Below are positions 43,655 through 52,580 of a stretch of 64,000 nucleotides of DNA, in pieces; within the stretch, counting starts at the first letter, position 1, and the number at the start of each line of letters is the position of its first letter. Location: contig NC_020830.1 in assembly GCF_000152945.2 (NCBI RefSeq), forward strand, positions 1,994,501 to 2,058,500, in the 5' to 3' direction. A program made the translations under genes and the position numbers. Below the pieces are notes generated by a model. The model searched no databases. It saw only the letters and a list, made by a program, of their open reading frames with translations, and had not been told where the DNA came from. The DNA is from Polaribacter sp. MED152. Lineage in GTDB: Bacteria > Bacteroidota > Bacteroidia > Flavobacteriales > Flavobacteriaceae.

Positions 43655-45025
43655 ATGGTAAAGAGAATTCTTCTATTGCTGCTATTTGCTAGTACTTATA
43701 TGCATGCTCAACATTCTGTAACAGGAGTTATGAGCCCTAAATTAGAATCAGATTGGCTAATTTTATACAAGTTAGAAGGTACTAAACAAGTGTTTGTAAA
43801 TAATACAAAGATAAAAGCTGATAGTGCTTTAATAGGGGGCAAGCAAGAAGCTATTGGTAGATTTCAAATTCAGTTGCCAGCAAATGCAAAACCAGGAGTT
43901 TACAGAGCTACTTACAGATTAGAAGGTGCAGGTTTTGTAGATTTTTATTATAATAATGAAGACGTTACTTTTATTTTTAATCCAGAATATCCTCAAGAAT
44001 CGATTGCATTTTCTGATAGTGAAGAAAACAAACTGTATCAAGAATATTTAGTTGATATTTCTAAGGCGCAACAAAAATTAGATAGTATTCAAGTTGCTGT
44101 TTTGCAAGATTCAACATTAAAAATGGCAGAGGCCTACAAAGCTGCTTTTCAAAATTTAAATAGCTTACAAAACAAGTATGAAAACCTTTCAAAAAACAAA
44201 TACGTAGCTCCAGTAATTAAAGCTAGTTTAAGAGTTAATTCACCAACAATTTTAAATTCGGTTAATAAATATTTATCAAGTATTAAAAGTACCTTTTTTG
44301 ATCGTTTAGATTTTTCGAACCAAACCTTAAGAAACTCATCATTTTTAACCAATAGAATTTTAGATTACATTTTTTACATCAATTATTCAGATGATTTACA
44401 AGAACAAAAAAATCTGCATAAAAAGTCTATAACCACTGTACTTTCTAAGATATCAGATCAAAAATATAAAAGGGATATTATAGTATTTTTAATAGATCAA
44501 TTTGAATCTTCTAAGAACATAGCTATTATAGATTATCTATTTAAAGAACATTATAATAAGTTGCCAATTGCATTGCAAGATGCTAAGTTTAAAAAAGAAA
44601 AAGAAGCTTTATTTGCTACAGAAATAGGTAGAACAGCACCCGATTTTTCATGGACAGAAAATGGAAAATCAACAAAACTTTCTAATTTAAACGATGCAGA
44701 GAATTATGTATTGGTATTTTGGAGTACAAGCTGTTCTCATTGTTTAAGAGAAATTCCTCAACTGCATATGTATATGAAAAGTAAACCTGCTGTTAAAGTG
44801 GTAGCTTTTGCTTTAGAGAATGATTCTTTTGTTTGGGAGACCTACAAGAAAGCAAATTTACGTGGTTGGCATAATGTGTTAGGCTTAAAAAAGTGGGAAA
44901 ATAAAGTAGCCAGAACTTACCAAATAAATGCAACCCCTACTTATTTTGTTTTAGATAAAAACAAAAAAATTATTGCCAAACCTAATGATATAGATGATGT
45001 TAAATCTTTCTTAGAAAAGCTTTAG
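43655..45025 (+). CDS. exported TlpA/ResA-type thiol-disulfide protein
   Basis: 456 residues. Signal peptide 1-18 (ends MHAQ). Residues 20-130 form a DUF4369-like beta domain (WLILYKLEGTKQVFVNNTKI, GVYRATYRL). A helical middle section spans about 130-315. The thioredoxin domain (about 320-456) has the active site Cys360-Ser-His-Cys363 (FWSTSCSHCLREIPQL) and the cis-proline NATPTYFVLD. It probably reduces or isomerises disulfides in the periplasm. The stop overlaps that of the convergent YraN gene (shared TTAG). Confidence 0.87.
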   Translation: MVKRILLLLLFASTYMHAQHSVTGVMSPKLESDWLILYKLEGTKQVFVNNTKIKADSALIGGKQEAIGRFQIQLPANAKPGVYRATYRLEGAGFVDFYYNNEDVTFIFNPEYPQESIAFSDSEENKLYQEYLVDISKAQQKLDSIQVAVLQDSTLKMAEAYKAAFQNLNSLQNKYENLSKNKYVAPVIKASLRVNSPTILNSVNKYLSSIKSTFFDRLDFSNQTLRNSSFLTNRILDYIFYINYSDDLQEQKNLHKKSITTVLSKISDQKYKRDIIVFLIDQFESSKNIAIIDYLFKEHYNKLPIALQDAKFKKEKEALFATEIGRTAPDFSWTENGKSTKLSNLNDAENYVLVFWSTSCSHCLREIPQLHMYMKSKPAVKVVAFALENDSFVWETYKKANLRGWHNVLGLKKWENKVARTYQINATPTYFVLDKNKKIIAKPNDIDDVKSFLEKL

Positions 45026-45381
45026 AAGTGTAAAAAAGCATTTTCGATATGCTCTATTTTAGTTTCGTTTTTATTACAAATTATTGCTATAATATCAAAA
45101 CGAACCTCAACATCTAAATCAGCATTAGTTACATAGAAATCTATTGCAGAAAGTAATAGTTTTATTTTCTTCGGATTTACAAAATCTTGAGGATTGCCAA
45201 AGTACGCAGACGTTCTGGTTTTTACTTCAACAGCAATAAGGATGTCATTTTTTTGGGCAATAATATCTACTTCTGCTTTTAAATATCTATAATTTTTTTC
45301 AAGAATAGTATACCCATTTTCCCGCAAAAAAGAAGTAGCAAGTTGCTCACCTTTTTTACCCAATTCATTATGTTGTGCCAT
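45022..45381 (-). CDS. YraN family (UPF0102) putative nuclease-fold protein
   Basis: 119 residues. LGKKGEQLATSFLRENGYTILEKNYR starts the UPF0102 fold (core GEQLATSFLRENGY). VDIIAQKNDILIAVEVKTRTS is the endonuclease-like catalytic stretch, with Asp, Glu and Lys of the PD-(D/E)xK type. NPQDFVNPKKIKLL is the third conserved block. Its natural substrate is not known; a role in DNA processing is suspected from the fold. It converges with and overlaps the TlpA-like gene by four bases. Confidence 0.9.
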   Translation of the reverse strand: MAQHNELGKKGEQLATSFLRENGYTILEKNYRYLKAEVDIIAQKNDILIAVEVKTRTSAYFGNPQDFVNPKKIKLLLSAIDFYVTNADLDVEVRFDIIAIICNKNETKIEHIENAFLHF

Positions 45382-45419
45382 TGTGTGAATTTACAATTAT
45401 TTACTTATTTTTAAGCCCT

Positions 45420-46595
45420 ATGGATTTTCCCTTTGCTTTTGGCCAAAAAAGTTCGCTGCTTTTAATTTTCTTTTTTCACGGAATTGTATTTTCTTTTTTA
45501 TTAGCAAGAAAAGGAATTCTCTATAAAAACAAAGCAAGCAAATGGTTAAGCTTTTTTTTGTTTTTGTGTGCACTTTATATTTCTCCTTACATGTTGGGCT
45601 ATGCCAATTGGTATTCTAATAAAATAACAAGAGAAATTTTGTTTTTTGTGCCTTTTATGCAAGTCTTATTAATTGGTCCAGTAATTTATTTTTACACAAA
45701 AACGCTATTAAACAATCAATTTAAAATTGCCAAAAAAGATTGGATTCATTTTATTCCTGCAATTTTGTATTTGCTTTATAGCTTGATTGTTTTTATTACT
45801 GATAAACTCATTTTAGACGAATTCTATTTTTATGCAGATGGTAGAGATAAAGATTTGGCAAATTGGTATCAAATAGTAGGCGTAATTTCTATGAGTTTTT
45901 ACCTGATTTTTAGTTTAAAACACTATGCAAATTACAAAAAACTAGTATTTGAAAAGGTAAGTTTTGCTGATTCTATTTTGTTTCAATGGATACAAAACTT
46001 CCTCATTGCTTTTTTAAGCATTTTAATTTTACGCGTTCTCTTATTTATATTAAATCCAGAATGGGGCGAATTTGGAAGCCAGTTTTGGCATTATATTGTG
46101 TTTTCAATCGTTGTTTTTTACATTTCCATTAATGGATATGCAAATGCAGTTAAAATGTCTTTTTTGGGTGATATAAATTCAGAAAGCGTTGCAATTTTCT
46201 CTGAATCAATAATTGAAGAAAAACCAAAACAAGAAACCATTAATCAAAAAGAAATTGAGTTTTGGAAACAGAAAATTTTACAGCTAATTGAAAAAGAAAA
46301 GATATACACAAACGCCAAATTAACACTTTCTGATGTATCTAAATTGTTAGAAACAACACCTAAAACTATTTCTAAAAGTATCAATTCAGGATTTGAGATG
46401 AATTTTAATGATTTTATCAATAAGTTTAGAATTGAAGCTGTAAAAGAAAAATTAGAAAAAGGAGAACATAAAAAATCAACTTTATTATGCATCGCTTTTG
46501 ATTGTGGCTTCAATAGCAAAGCGACTTTTAACAGAGCTTTTAAAAAAAGCACAGGTTTATCACCCAAAGATTATTTACAAAACATGAGCTCGTAA
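45420..46595 (+). CDS. membrane-bound AraC-family regulator (7TM type)
   Basis: 391 residues from the ATG at 45420. An in-frame GTG at 45375 would put 15 residues in front and overlap yraN, so I prefer the ATG. Seven hydrophobic segments (about 10-260) come first, then a cytoplasmic AraC helix-turn-helix pair (about 295-388, SDVSKLLETTPKTISKSINS and STLLCIAFDCGFNSKATFNRAF). This type senses small molecules in the membrane or periplasm. Its DNA-binding domain is very similar to that of the gene at 63301, showing they are paralogues. It lies upstream of the serine hydrolase gene (77 bases). Confidence 0.88.
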   Translation: MDFPFAFGQKSSLLLIFFFHGIVFSFLLARKGILYKNKASKWLSFFLFLCALYISPYMLGYANWYSNKITREILFFVPFMQVLLIGPVIYFYTKTLLNNQFKIAKKDWIHFIPAILYLLYSLIVFITDKLILDEFYFYADGRDKDLANWYQIVGVISMSFYLIFSLKHYANYKKLVFEKVSFADSILFQWIQNFLIAFLSILILRVLLFILNPEWGEFGSQFWHYIVFSIVVFYISINGYANAVKMSFLGDINSESVAIFSESIIEEKPKQETINQKEIEFWKQKILQLIEKEKIYTNAKLTLSDVSKLLETTPKTISKSINSGFEMNFNDFINKFRIEAVKEKLEKGEHKKSTLLCIAFDCGFNSKATFNRAFKKSTGLSPKDYLQNMSS

Positions 46596-46672
46596 ATTGG
46601 TCTCAAATCAAGATTTGAAGCGATTCAGCTTGATATTCATCTCATCTTTGCATCAAAATAAATATCATATCA

Positions 46673-48787
46673 ATGAAAACTAAAATTCTATTTGTTGCAC
46701 TTTTAATTTCAACATTTTTAAACGCTCAAGAAAATAAAATTACTAAAATTGATTCGATAGTAAATGCTAAAGTGAAACCAAATCATCCTGGAATTGCAGT
46801 CGGAATTGTTAAAGATGGAACTATCATCTATGAGAAATATTTGGGTTTAGCCAATTTGCAACATCAAGTAAAATTTGACGAAAAAACAAGATCGAACATT
46901 GCATCAACCGCAAAACAATTTACGGCTTTAATGATTTTAGATTTATCTATAAAAGAAAAATTGAGTTTAGAAGATGATATCAGAAAATACCTAACGAAAC
47001 TATATCCAACAGTAAAAGAGAAAATAAAAATTAGAAACTTATTGAATCATACCAGTGGAATTCGAGATTATGTAGAATTATTGGATTTAGATGGTGCTGT
47101 TTGGTGGCAAAGGTTTGGCTTAGATAATGATGATGTTTTGGAGATGTTAAAAAATCAAGAAGATTTGGGATTTCAACCAAGCTCAAAATACAGTTATAGT
47201 AATTCAAACTATATTGTTCTTACCAAGATTATTGAAAAAATAACCGGTAAAACATTTAATGAATATTCTAAAAGTTTCTTTGAAAATTTAGGAATGAACG
47301 AAACTTCTTTTGTAGAAAGATATATGAAAGTAATTCCTAACAGAGCAAACCCTTATTCAGATTGGGGAAGAGGCGAATGGTGGGAAGTGCCAACCGTTAC
47401 CAAAACGAATGGTGAAGGTTTTCTGTTTACGACGTTAAAAGATCAGTTGACTTATGAGATTGCCGTTCAAAATGCAAATTATAACAATAATGTTTTGCTA
47501 ATTGAAAGTCAAAAACCGATTTCTAATAGTAAAATTAAAACCTACGGTTTTGGTTTAGAATTAAAAGATAAACTAGGCAGAAAATCGGTACATCATTCAG
47601 GAGGAACTTACGGATTTCACTCACAAACGTATCGATTTCCAGAAGAAAAACTAACCATTTTTGCAATGAGTAATAATGGTAACATTAGCACCAATTTAAT
47701 TGCACAAAGTATCGCTAAATTGTTGCTTCCAAAGTCGACCGAAAAACCGAAATATGATTCTAAATTTTATGAAGCTAAGAGCATAAAAAATGAGGTTACT
47801 GTTTTAGGAAAATATACCTATCCTAATGAAAATAGTGTTGTAGAAATTCTACAGAAAAACGGAAAAACATTTTGGAAAGAGAAAAATTTTACTGTAGAAA
47901 TGGTTTCTGAAAGTAAAAACACATTTTCTTTCACAAATAATCCAGAATTAAAAGTTGTTTTTTATCAAGATAAAATGACAGAATATTATGCTTCAGGAAA
48001 AACGATGCATTATAAAAGAATCAATACTTTACCAGTTTTACTTTATGATTTAGAAGGATTAACAGGTAATTATTATAATAAAGAATTAGCTATAAATTTT
48101 GATTTAAAATTGACAAAAGAGAATAAATTAAAATTTAAACTTTCTACCAATAAAGATTCTAATGATGTTGAAATTTATAATAGAAAATATATGCAATCAG
48201 ATAACTTTTTTCTGAAAATAGTTAAAGATCAATTTGATAGAGTTACTGAAATACTACTCACATATGGTAGAGCTAAAAATATAAGATTCAGAAAGAAAAC
48301 AAATCTAAAATTTCAACCAAAAATTAAAACCGAAAATGGTTCTATAAACGTTACTACAATTGGTTCAAGAAAAGGAAATTCATCCCAAATTTTATTGACA
48401 AAAAATTATGAAAATGGAAATGAAATTTGGTTTAAAAAATTTGGTGGAAAAAGTTATGATAAAGCCAATTCAATTTTAGCAACAAACGATGGTTATTTAA
48501 TTATTGGCTCCACAAGTTCTTATGGAAATGGTAATTATGATATGTATGTAATTAAAACTAATAAAAAAGGTAAGAAAATTTGGCAAAATACATATGGTGA
48601 TTTTTATAACGAATATGGCTATTTTGCAGAAAAAACTTCAACTGGCTTCTTGATTAAAGGAACCAAACAAAATTGCACATCAAATTCAGATATTAATAGA
48701 AAATGCACCACCAATGTTTGGTTTGTTAATATTGATAAAAATGGGAAAGAGGTTTCTAATAAAATTTTAGAGCAAATAAAAGACTAG
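46673..48787 (+). CDS. beta-lactamase-class-C-like serine hydrolase fused to propeller-type repeats
   Basis: 704 residues. Signal peptide 1-18 (FLNAQ). The catalytic domain (about 25-370) has S78-T-A-K81, Y175-S-N177 and HSGG (308-311), the three class C/DD-peptidase motifs, all intact. Residues about 370-560 are a linker region. Residues about 565-704 contain two repeats of the type G-N-x-x-W-x-K-x-F-G-G with DGYLIIGSTSSYGNGNYDMY and WQNTYGD, resembling propeller repeats of secreted flavobacterial proteins. The substrate could be peptidoglycan peptides, D-amino acid esters or beta-lactams. The stop overlaps that of the convergent LD-carboxypeptidase at CTAG. Confidence 0.85.
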   Translation: MKTKILFVALLISTFLNAQENKITKIDSIVNAKVKPNHPGIAVGIVKDGTIIYEKYLGLANLQHQVKFDEKTRSNIASTAKQFTALMILDLSIKEKLSLEDDIRKYLTKLYPTVKEKIKIRNLLNHTSGIRDYVELLDLDGAVWWQRFGLDNDDVLEMLKNQEDLGFQPSSKYSYSNSNYIVLTKIIEKITGKTFNEYSKSFFENLGMNETSFVERYMKVIPNRANPYSDWGRGEWWEVPTVTKTNGEGFLFTTLKDQLTYEIAVQNANYNNNVLLIESQKPISNSKIKTYGFGLELKDKLGRKSVHHSGGTYGFHSQTYRFPEEKLTIFAMSNNGNISTNLIAQSIAKLLLPKSTEKPKYDSKFYEAKSIKNEVTVLGKYTYPNENSVVEILQKNGKTFWKEKNFTVEMVSESKNTFSFTNNPELKVVFYQDKMTEYYASGKTMHYKRINTLPVLLYDLEGLTGNYYNKELAINFDLKLTKENKLKFKLSTNKDSNDVEIYNRKYMQSDNFFLKIVKDQFDRVTEILLTYGRAKNIRFRKKTNLKFQPKIKTENGSINVTTIGSRKGNSSQILLTKNYENGNEIWFKKFGGKSYDKANSILATNDGYLIIGSTSSYGNGNYDMYVIKTNKKGKKIWQNTYGDFYNEYGYFAEKTSTGFLIKGTKQNCTSNSDINRKCTTNVWFVNIDKNGKEVSNKILEQIKD

Positions 48788-49770
48788 TTAAAAACTAGGT
48801 TTACATCTTCCATATCTTCTTCAACTTTTACTTTTCTGCCAAAAATTAAAGCTCTATTATCTGCTTCATGGCCTGCAGGAAAATCAAATATAACAGGGAT
48901 ATCATTGGGTATTGCATCTAAAATAAGTTGTTCTATAGAACTGCCCCATTTTGTAGAGTTTTTTTTGATTAAAGACATGTCTCCAACTACAACAGCCTTC
49001 AATTTATTAAAATAGCCAGCTCTTTTTAGGCTTTGTAACATTCTATCGATAGCATATTTATATTCACCAATTTCTTCTATGAATAGTATTTTATTATCTG
49101 TATTCATTTGACTCTTAGAACCCAACATAGAAGCTTGTATAGCCAAATTACCTCCTAACATTTTGCCTTCAATTTTAGATAAACCTAAAGTTCTGTTGTA
49201 GCTAGAATTAGGTATGGTGTAAGACAATTTATCACCAAAAAGAGCATTTTTAAAACTAGCAATGGTTTCAATAATTTCTTCAGGTTTTTCCTCTAAACTT
49301 GTAGCCATCATTGCATGTAAGGTTTCTACACCTAGTGCATTTACGTGATTATGAAAGGCAGTAATATCAGAATACCCAATAATCCATTTAGGATGTTGTT
49401 TAAATTTAGTAAAGTCTAATAAATCTAATATTCGAACAGAACCATAACCACCTCTTGCAGCCCAAATTGCTTTTATAGAAGCATTATCTAGGGCATCTTG
49501 AAAATCTTGACATCTTTCAATATCTGTTCCAGCAAAATGATTGTTATTATTATAAATATTCTTACCAATAAGTACATGTAAACCCCAATTCTCAGCAAGT
49601 TTTTTAGCTTTTAAAATAGTTGCTTGCCTATTTTTTAAAATACCTGCAGGTGCAACAATTGCAATAGTGTCTCCTTTCTGTAAATAAGGTGGACTTACTA
49701 ATTTTTCTTGAGCTTGAAAAACTGTACAAACTATTAGAATTAAAAAGGTAATTATCTTATTCTTCATCAT
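48784..49770 (-). CDS. LD-carboxypeptidase, S66 family
   Basis: 328 residues with a signal peptide (about 1-20). It removes the terminal D-Ala from muropeptide tetrapeptides in cell-wall recycling; most homologues are cytoplasmic, and exported ones are known in Bacteroidota. Catalytic Ser134 lies in IGYSDITAFH, the glutamate is Glu232/Glu233 in LFIEEIGEY, and His301 is in FPAGHEADN. AARGGYGSVRILDLLD is the conserved loop at 104-119. It overlaps the 5' end of the following minus-strand gene by 14 bases, a coupled pair. Confidence 0.9.
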   Translation of the reverse strand: MMKNKIITFLILIVCTVFQAQEKLVSPPYLQKGDTIAIVAPAGILKNRQATILKAKKLAENWGLHVLIGKNIYNNNNHFAGTDIERCQDFQDALDNASIKAIWAARGGYGSVRILDLLDFTKFKQHPKWIIGYSDITAFHNHVNALGVETLHAMMATSLEEKPEEIIETIASFKNALFGDKLSYTIPNSSYNRTLGLSKIEGKMLGGNLAIQASMLGSKSQMNTDNKILFIEEIGEYKYAIDRMLQSLKRAGYFNKLKAVVVGDMSLIKKNSTKWGSSIEQLILDAIPNDIPVIFDFPAGHEADNRALIFGRKVKVEEDMEDVNLVFN

Positions 49771-50374
49771 TATAAATTTTATGCCAACCTAATCCAAAGG
49801 TTAGCCCTAATCCAACATAGGATCTTTTGGCAATATTTGCATGTAGTTTAAAACCAATAGACCTGCCAAAACTAGTGGGTTTACCAACAGGAATTAAACC
49901 ATATAAAACTCTAAAACGTCGCTTTTTATTTTTAAACCAACTTATTCCAACTTCAACTAGAAATCCAAAGTAATTTAAAGCTAAATTATCATTTTCAAAG
50001 TTTTTATCATAAGTAGCAAAAGAAATTCCTCCAGAAAAATAATATGAGAATCCCTCTTCAATATATCTCTTACCATATAATAAAGAATATTCTGTCATTG
50101 TTTCACTTTCTATATTATAAGGGAATATTAGAAAAAAATCTATTTTTTTTATATTAATAACTTGTAATGTTCGAAATGTAAATAGATTGTTTTTTTTCTG
50201 ATAGTTTACAGAACCACCTACAGTAAACCCTTTAACAAAGCCATTTGAATAACCTAAACTGAAATCACCAAAAATAATAGGGTTAAGTTTCGTATATAAA
50301 CTATCTATATTTTCTTGCGCTTTTATCGATGAAAAAATTACTAAGAAAATTACAAGAGGTAATTGTTTCATCAT
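49757..50374 (-). CDS. putative outer-membrane beta-barrel protein of unknown function
   Basis: 205 residues. Signal peptide MKQLPLVIFLVIFSSIKAQ (start ATG at 50374, or one codon later). The mature part alternates short hydrophobic strands ending with aromatic and glycine-rich turns (IIFGDFSLGYSNGFVKGFTV, FTFRTLQVINIKKIDFFLIF, YVGLGLTFGLGW), as in small beta-barrel proteins. No catalytic motif is visible. It shares 14 bases with the LD-carboxypeptidase gene, so the pair is likely co-translated. Confidence 0.65.
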   Translation of the reverse strand: MMKQLPLVIFLVIFSSIKAQENIDSLYTKLNPIIFGDFSLGYSNGFVKGFTVGGSVNYQKKNNLFTFRTLQVINIKKIDFFLIFPYNIESETMTEYSLLYGKRYIEEGFSYYFSGGISFATYDKNFENDNLALNYFGFLVEVGISWFKNKKRRFRVLYGLIPVGKPTSFGRSIGFKLHANIAKRSYVGLGLTFGLGWHKIYNDEE

Positions 50375-50442
50375 TTAAAAAGGTATTCGTTAATTAGATA
50401 ACTATTTTAAAAAGTAGACCATAGTAAATGTATTACTTTTCG

Positions 50443-50459
50443 ATGGTTTTTAAAACCAT
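50443..50459. promoter_or_regulatory. perfect palindrome overlapping the metG promoter
   Basis: ATGGTTTTTAAAACCAT is a 17-base inverted repeat (8-base arms, one central T). It covers the expected -33 region of the metG promoter, 7 bases before the -7 box. It is an operator candidate for the divergent region. Confidence 0.45.
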
Positions 50460-50466
50460 GTTTTCG

Positions 50467-50474
50467 TACTTTTG
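50467..50474 (+). promoter_or_regulatory. TAnnTTTG -7 box of metG
   Basis: TACTTTTG, a perfect Bacteroidota -7 element, 39 bases before the ATG at 50514. Confidence 0.5.
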
Positions 50475-50513
50475 TCTCTTCAAAAATGATTCCAAAAAAT
50501 TAAGAGAAACACT

Positions 50514-52568
50514 ATGAGTGCTCCAAAAAGATATACAATTACAGCAGCTTTACCTTATACAAATGGGCCTATTCACATTGGTCATTTAGCTGGGGTTTAT
50601 GTACCTGCAGATATTTATGCGCGTTATTTACGTTTAAAAGGTAAAGATGTGGCCTATATTTCTGGTTCAGATGAACATGGAGTAGCTATACCAATGAGAG
50701 CTAAAAAAGAAGGTGTTACTCCACAAAATATTATAGATAAGTATCACACAATTATTAAAAAATCTTTTGAAGATTTTGGAATTTCTTTTGATAATTACTC
50801 AAGAACATCTTCAGAAATTCACCACAAAACAGCTTCAGACTTTTTTATAAAAATGTATAATGAAGGTGATTTTATAGAAGAAGTTACAGCACAATTGTAT
50901 GATGCTGAAGCAGATCAATTCTTGGCAGATAGATTTGTAGTAGGTACTTGCCCTAAATGTGGTTTTGAAGAAAGTTATGGAGATCAATGTGAAAATTGTG
51001 GTACAAGTCATAATGCAACAGACTTAATCAGCCCAAAATCTGCAATTACTGGTAATGTACCAACTGTAAAAGAAACAAAACACTGGTTTTTACCTTTAGA
51101 TAAGCACGAAGATTTTTTAAGAAAATGGATTTTAGAAGGGCATAAAAAAGATTGGAAACCTAACGTTTATGGTCAAGTAAAATCTTGGGTAGATGATGGT
51201 TTAAGACCAAGAGCTGTAACCAGAGATTTAGATTGGGGAATCCCTGTGCCTGTTGAAGGTGCAGAAGGTAAAGTGCTGTATGTTTGGTTTGATGCACCTA
51301 TTGGTTACATTTCATCAACCAAAGAATGGGCAGAAAGAGAAGGTAAAAACTGGGAAGATTATTGGAAAAAAGACGATACTAAATTGGTGCACTTTATAGG
51401 GAAAGACAATATAGTTTTTCACTGTATTATTTTTCCGAGTATGTTAAAAGCACATGGAGATTATATTTTACCAGATAATGTGCCAGCAAACGAATTTTTA
51501 AATTTAGAAGGCAACAAATTATCAACGTCTAAAAACTGGGCAGTTTGGTTGCACGAATATTTAGAAGACTTTCCAAATCAGCAAGATGTTTTGCGTTATA
51601 CGTTAACAGCAAATGCCCCAGAAAGTAAAGACAATGATTTTACATGGAAAGACTTTCAAGCAAAAAACAATAATGAGTTGGTTGCCATTTTTGGTAACTT
51701 TATCAATAGAGTAGTAGTATTAACTAACAAATATTACACAGGTGCTGTACCAACTCCAAATGATTTTACAGAAGTAGATGAAGATGTTTTAGCAGCTGTA
51801 AAAGAGTTTCCAAACGTAATTGGTAAATCTATAGAAAGATATAGATTTAGAGAAGCAAGTCAAGAATTAATGAATTTGGCGCGATTAGGAAATAAATATT
51901 TGGCAGATGAAGAGCCTTGGAAAGTTATAAAGGTAGATGAAGAGCGTGTAAAAACAATCATGTATGTTGCCTTACAAATTTCAGCGGCGTTAGCTGTGGT
52001 TGCAGAGCCATTTTTACCATTTACTTCAACAAAATTAAAAGGAATCTTAAATTTAGAAACTTCTATTTCTTGGGATGATATTTCTGATAAAAATGTATTA
52101 ATTCCTGCAGAACATCAAATAAATAAAGGTGAACTTTTGTTCTCTAAAATAGAGGATAAAACAATCGATGCACAATTAGAAAAACTACAAGCTACAAAGT
52201 TGGCAAATGAACAAGAAAATAAGGTTGTTGAGCCACAAAAAGAAACAATTGAATTTGATGATTTTACCAAATTAGATATAAGAATTGGTACAATTCTAGA
52301 AGCAGAAAAAGTAGCGAAAACTAAAAGACTACTAAAACTTAAAGTTGATGTAGGTATAGATACAAGAACAATAGTTTCTGGTATTGCAGAGAGCTTTTCT
52401 CCTGAAAACATTATTGGCCAACAGGTATCTGTCTTAGTGAATTTAGCTCCAAGAAAAATTAGAGGTGTAGAAAGTCAAGGTATGATTTTAATGACAGATA
52501 CTCCAGATGGTAAATTGGCTTTTGTAGAACCAGAAAAAACGGTAAAAAACGGGCAACAAATAAGTTAG
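50514..52568 (+). CDS. metG: methionyl-tRNA synthetase
   Basis: 684-residue class I MetRS. HIGH signature [10 protein letters not shown] (18-27), KMSKS-like NKLSTSKN near residue 335, and a four-cysteine zinc knuckle at about 145-165 (CPKCGF...QCENCGT). [15 protein letters not shown] is the conserved catalytic block. The C-terminal about 105 residues form the EMAP/Arc1p-like tRNA-binding domain ([29 protein letters not shown]), so this is the long dimeric form. The sugar porter gene follows 12 bases later. Confidence 0.98.
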   Translation: MSAPKRYTITAALPYTNGPIHIGHLAGVYVPADIYARYLRLKGKDVAYISGSDEHGVAIPMRAKKEGVTPQNIIDKYHTIIKKSFEDFGISFDNYSRTSSEIHHKTASDFFIKMYNEGDFIEEVTAQLYDAEADQFLADRFVVGTCPKCGFEESYGDQCENCGTSHNATDLISPKSAITGNVPTVKETKHWFLPLDKHEDFLRKWILEGHKKDWKPNVYGQVKSWVDDGLRPRAVTRDLDWGIPVPVEGAEGKVLYVWFDAPIGYISSTKEWAEREGKNWEDYWKKDDTKLVHFIGKDNIVFHCIIFPSMLKAHGDYILPDNVPANEFLNLEGNKLSTSKNWAVWLHEYLEDFPNQQDVLRYTLTANAPESKDNDFTWKDFQAKNNNELVAIFGNFINRVVVLTNKYYTGAVPTPNDFTEVDEDVLAAVKEFPNVIGKSIERYRFREASQELMNLARLGNKYLADEEPWKVIKVDEERVKTIMYVALQISAALAVVAEPFLPFTSTKLKGILNLETSISWDDISDKNVLIPAEHQINKGELLFSKIEDKTIDAQLEKLQATKLANEQENKVVEPQKETIEFDDFTKLDIRIGTILEAEKVAKTKRLLKLKVDVGIDTRTIVSGIAESFSPENIIGQQVSVLVNLAPRKIRGVESQGMILMTDTPDGKLAFVEPEKTVKNGQQIS

Positions 52569-52580
52569 TATATTTACTTT

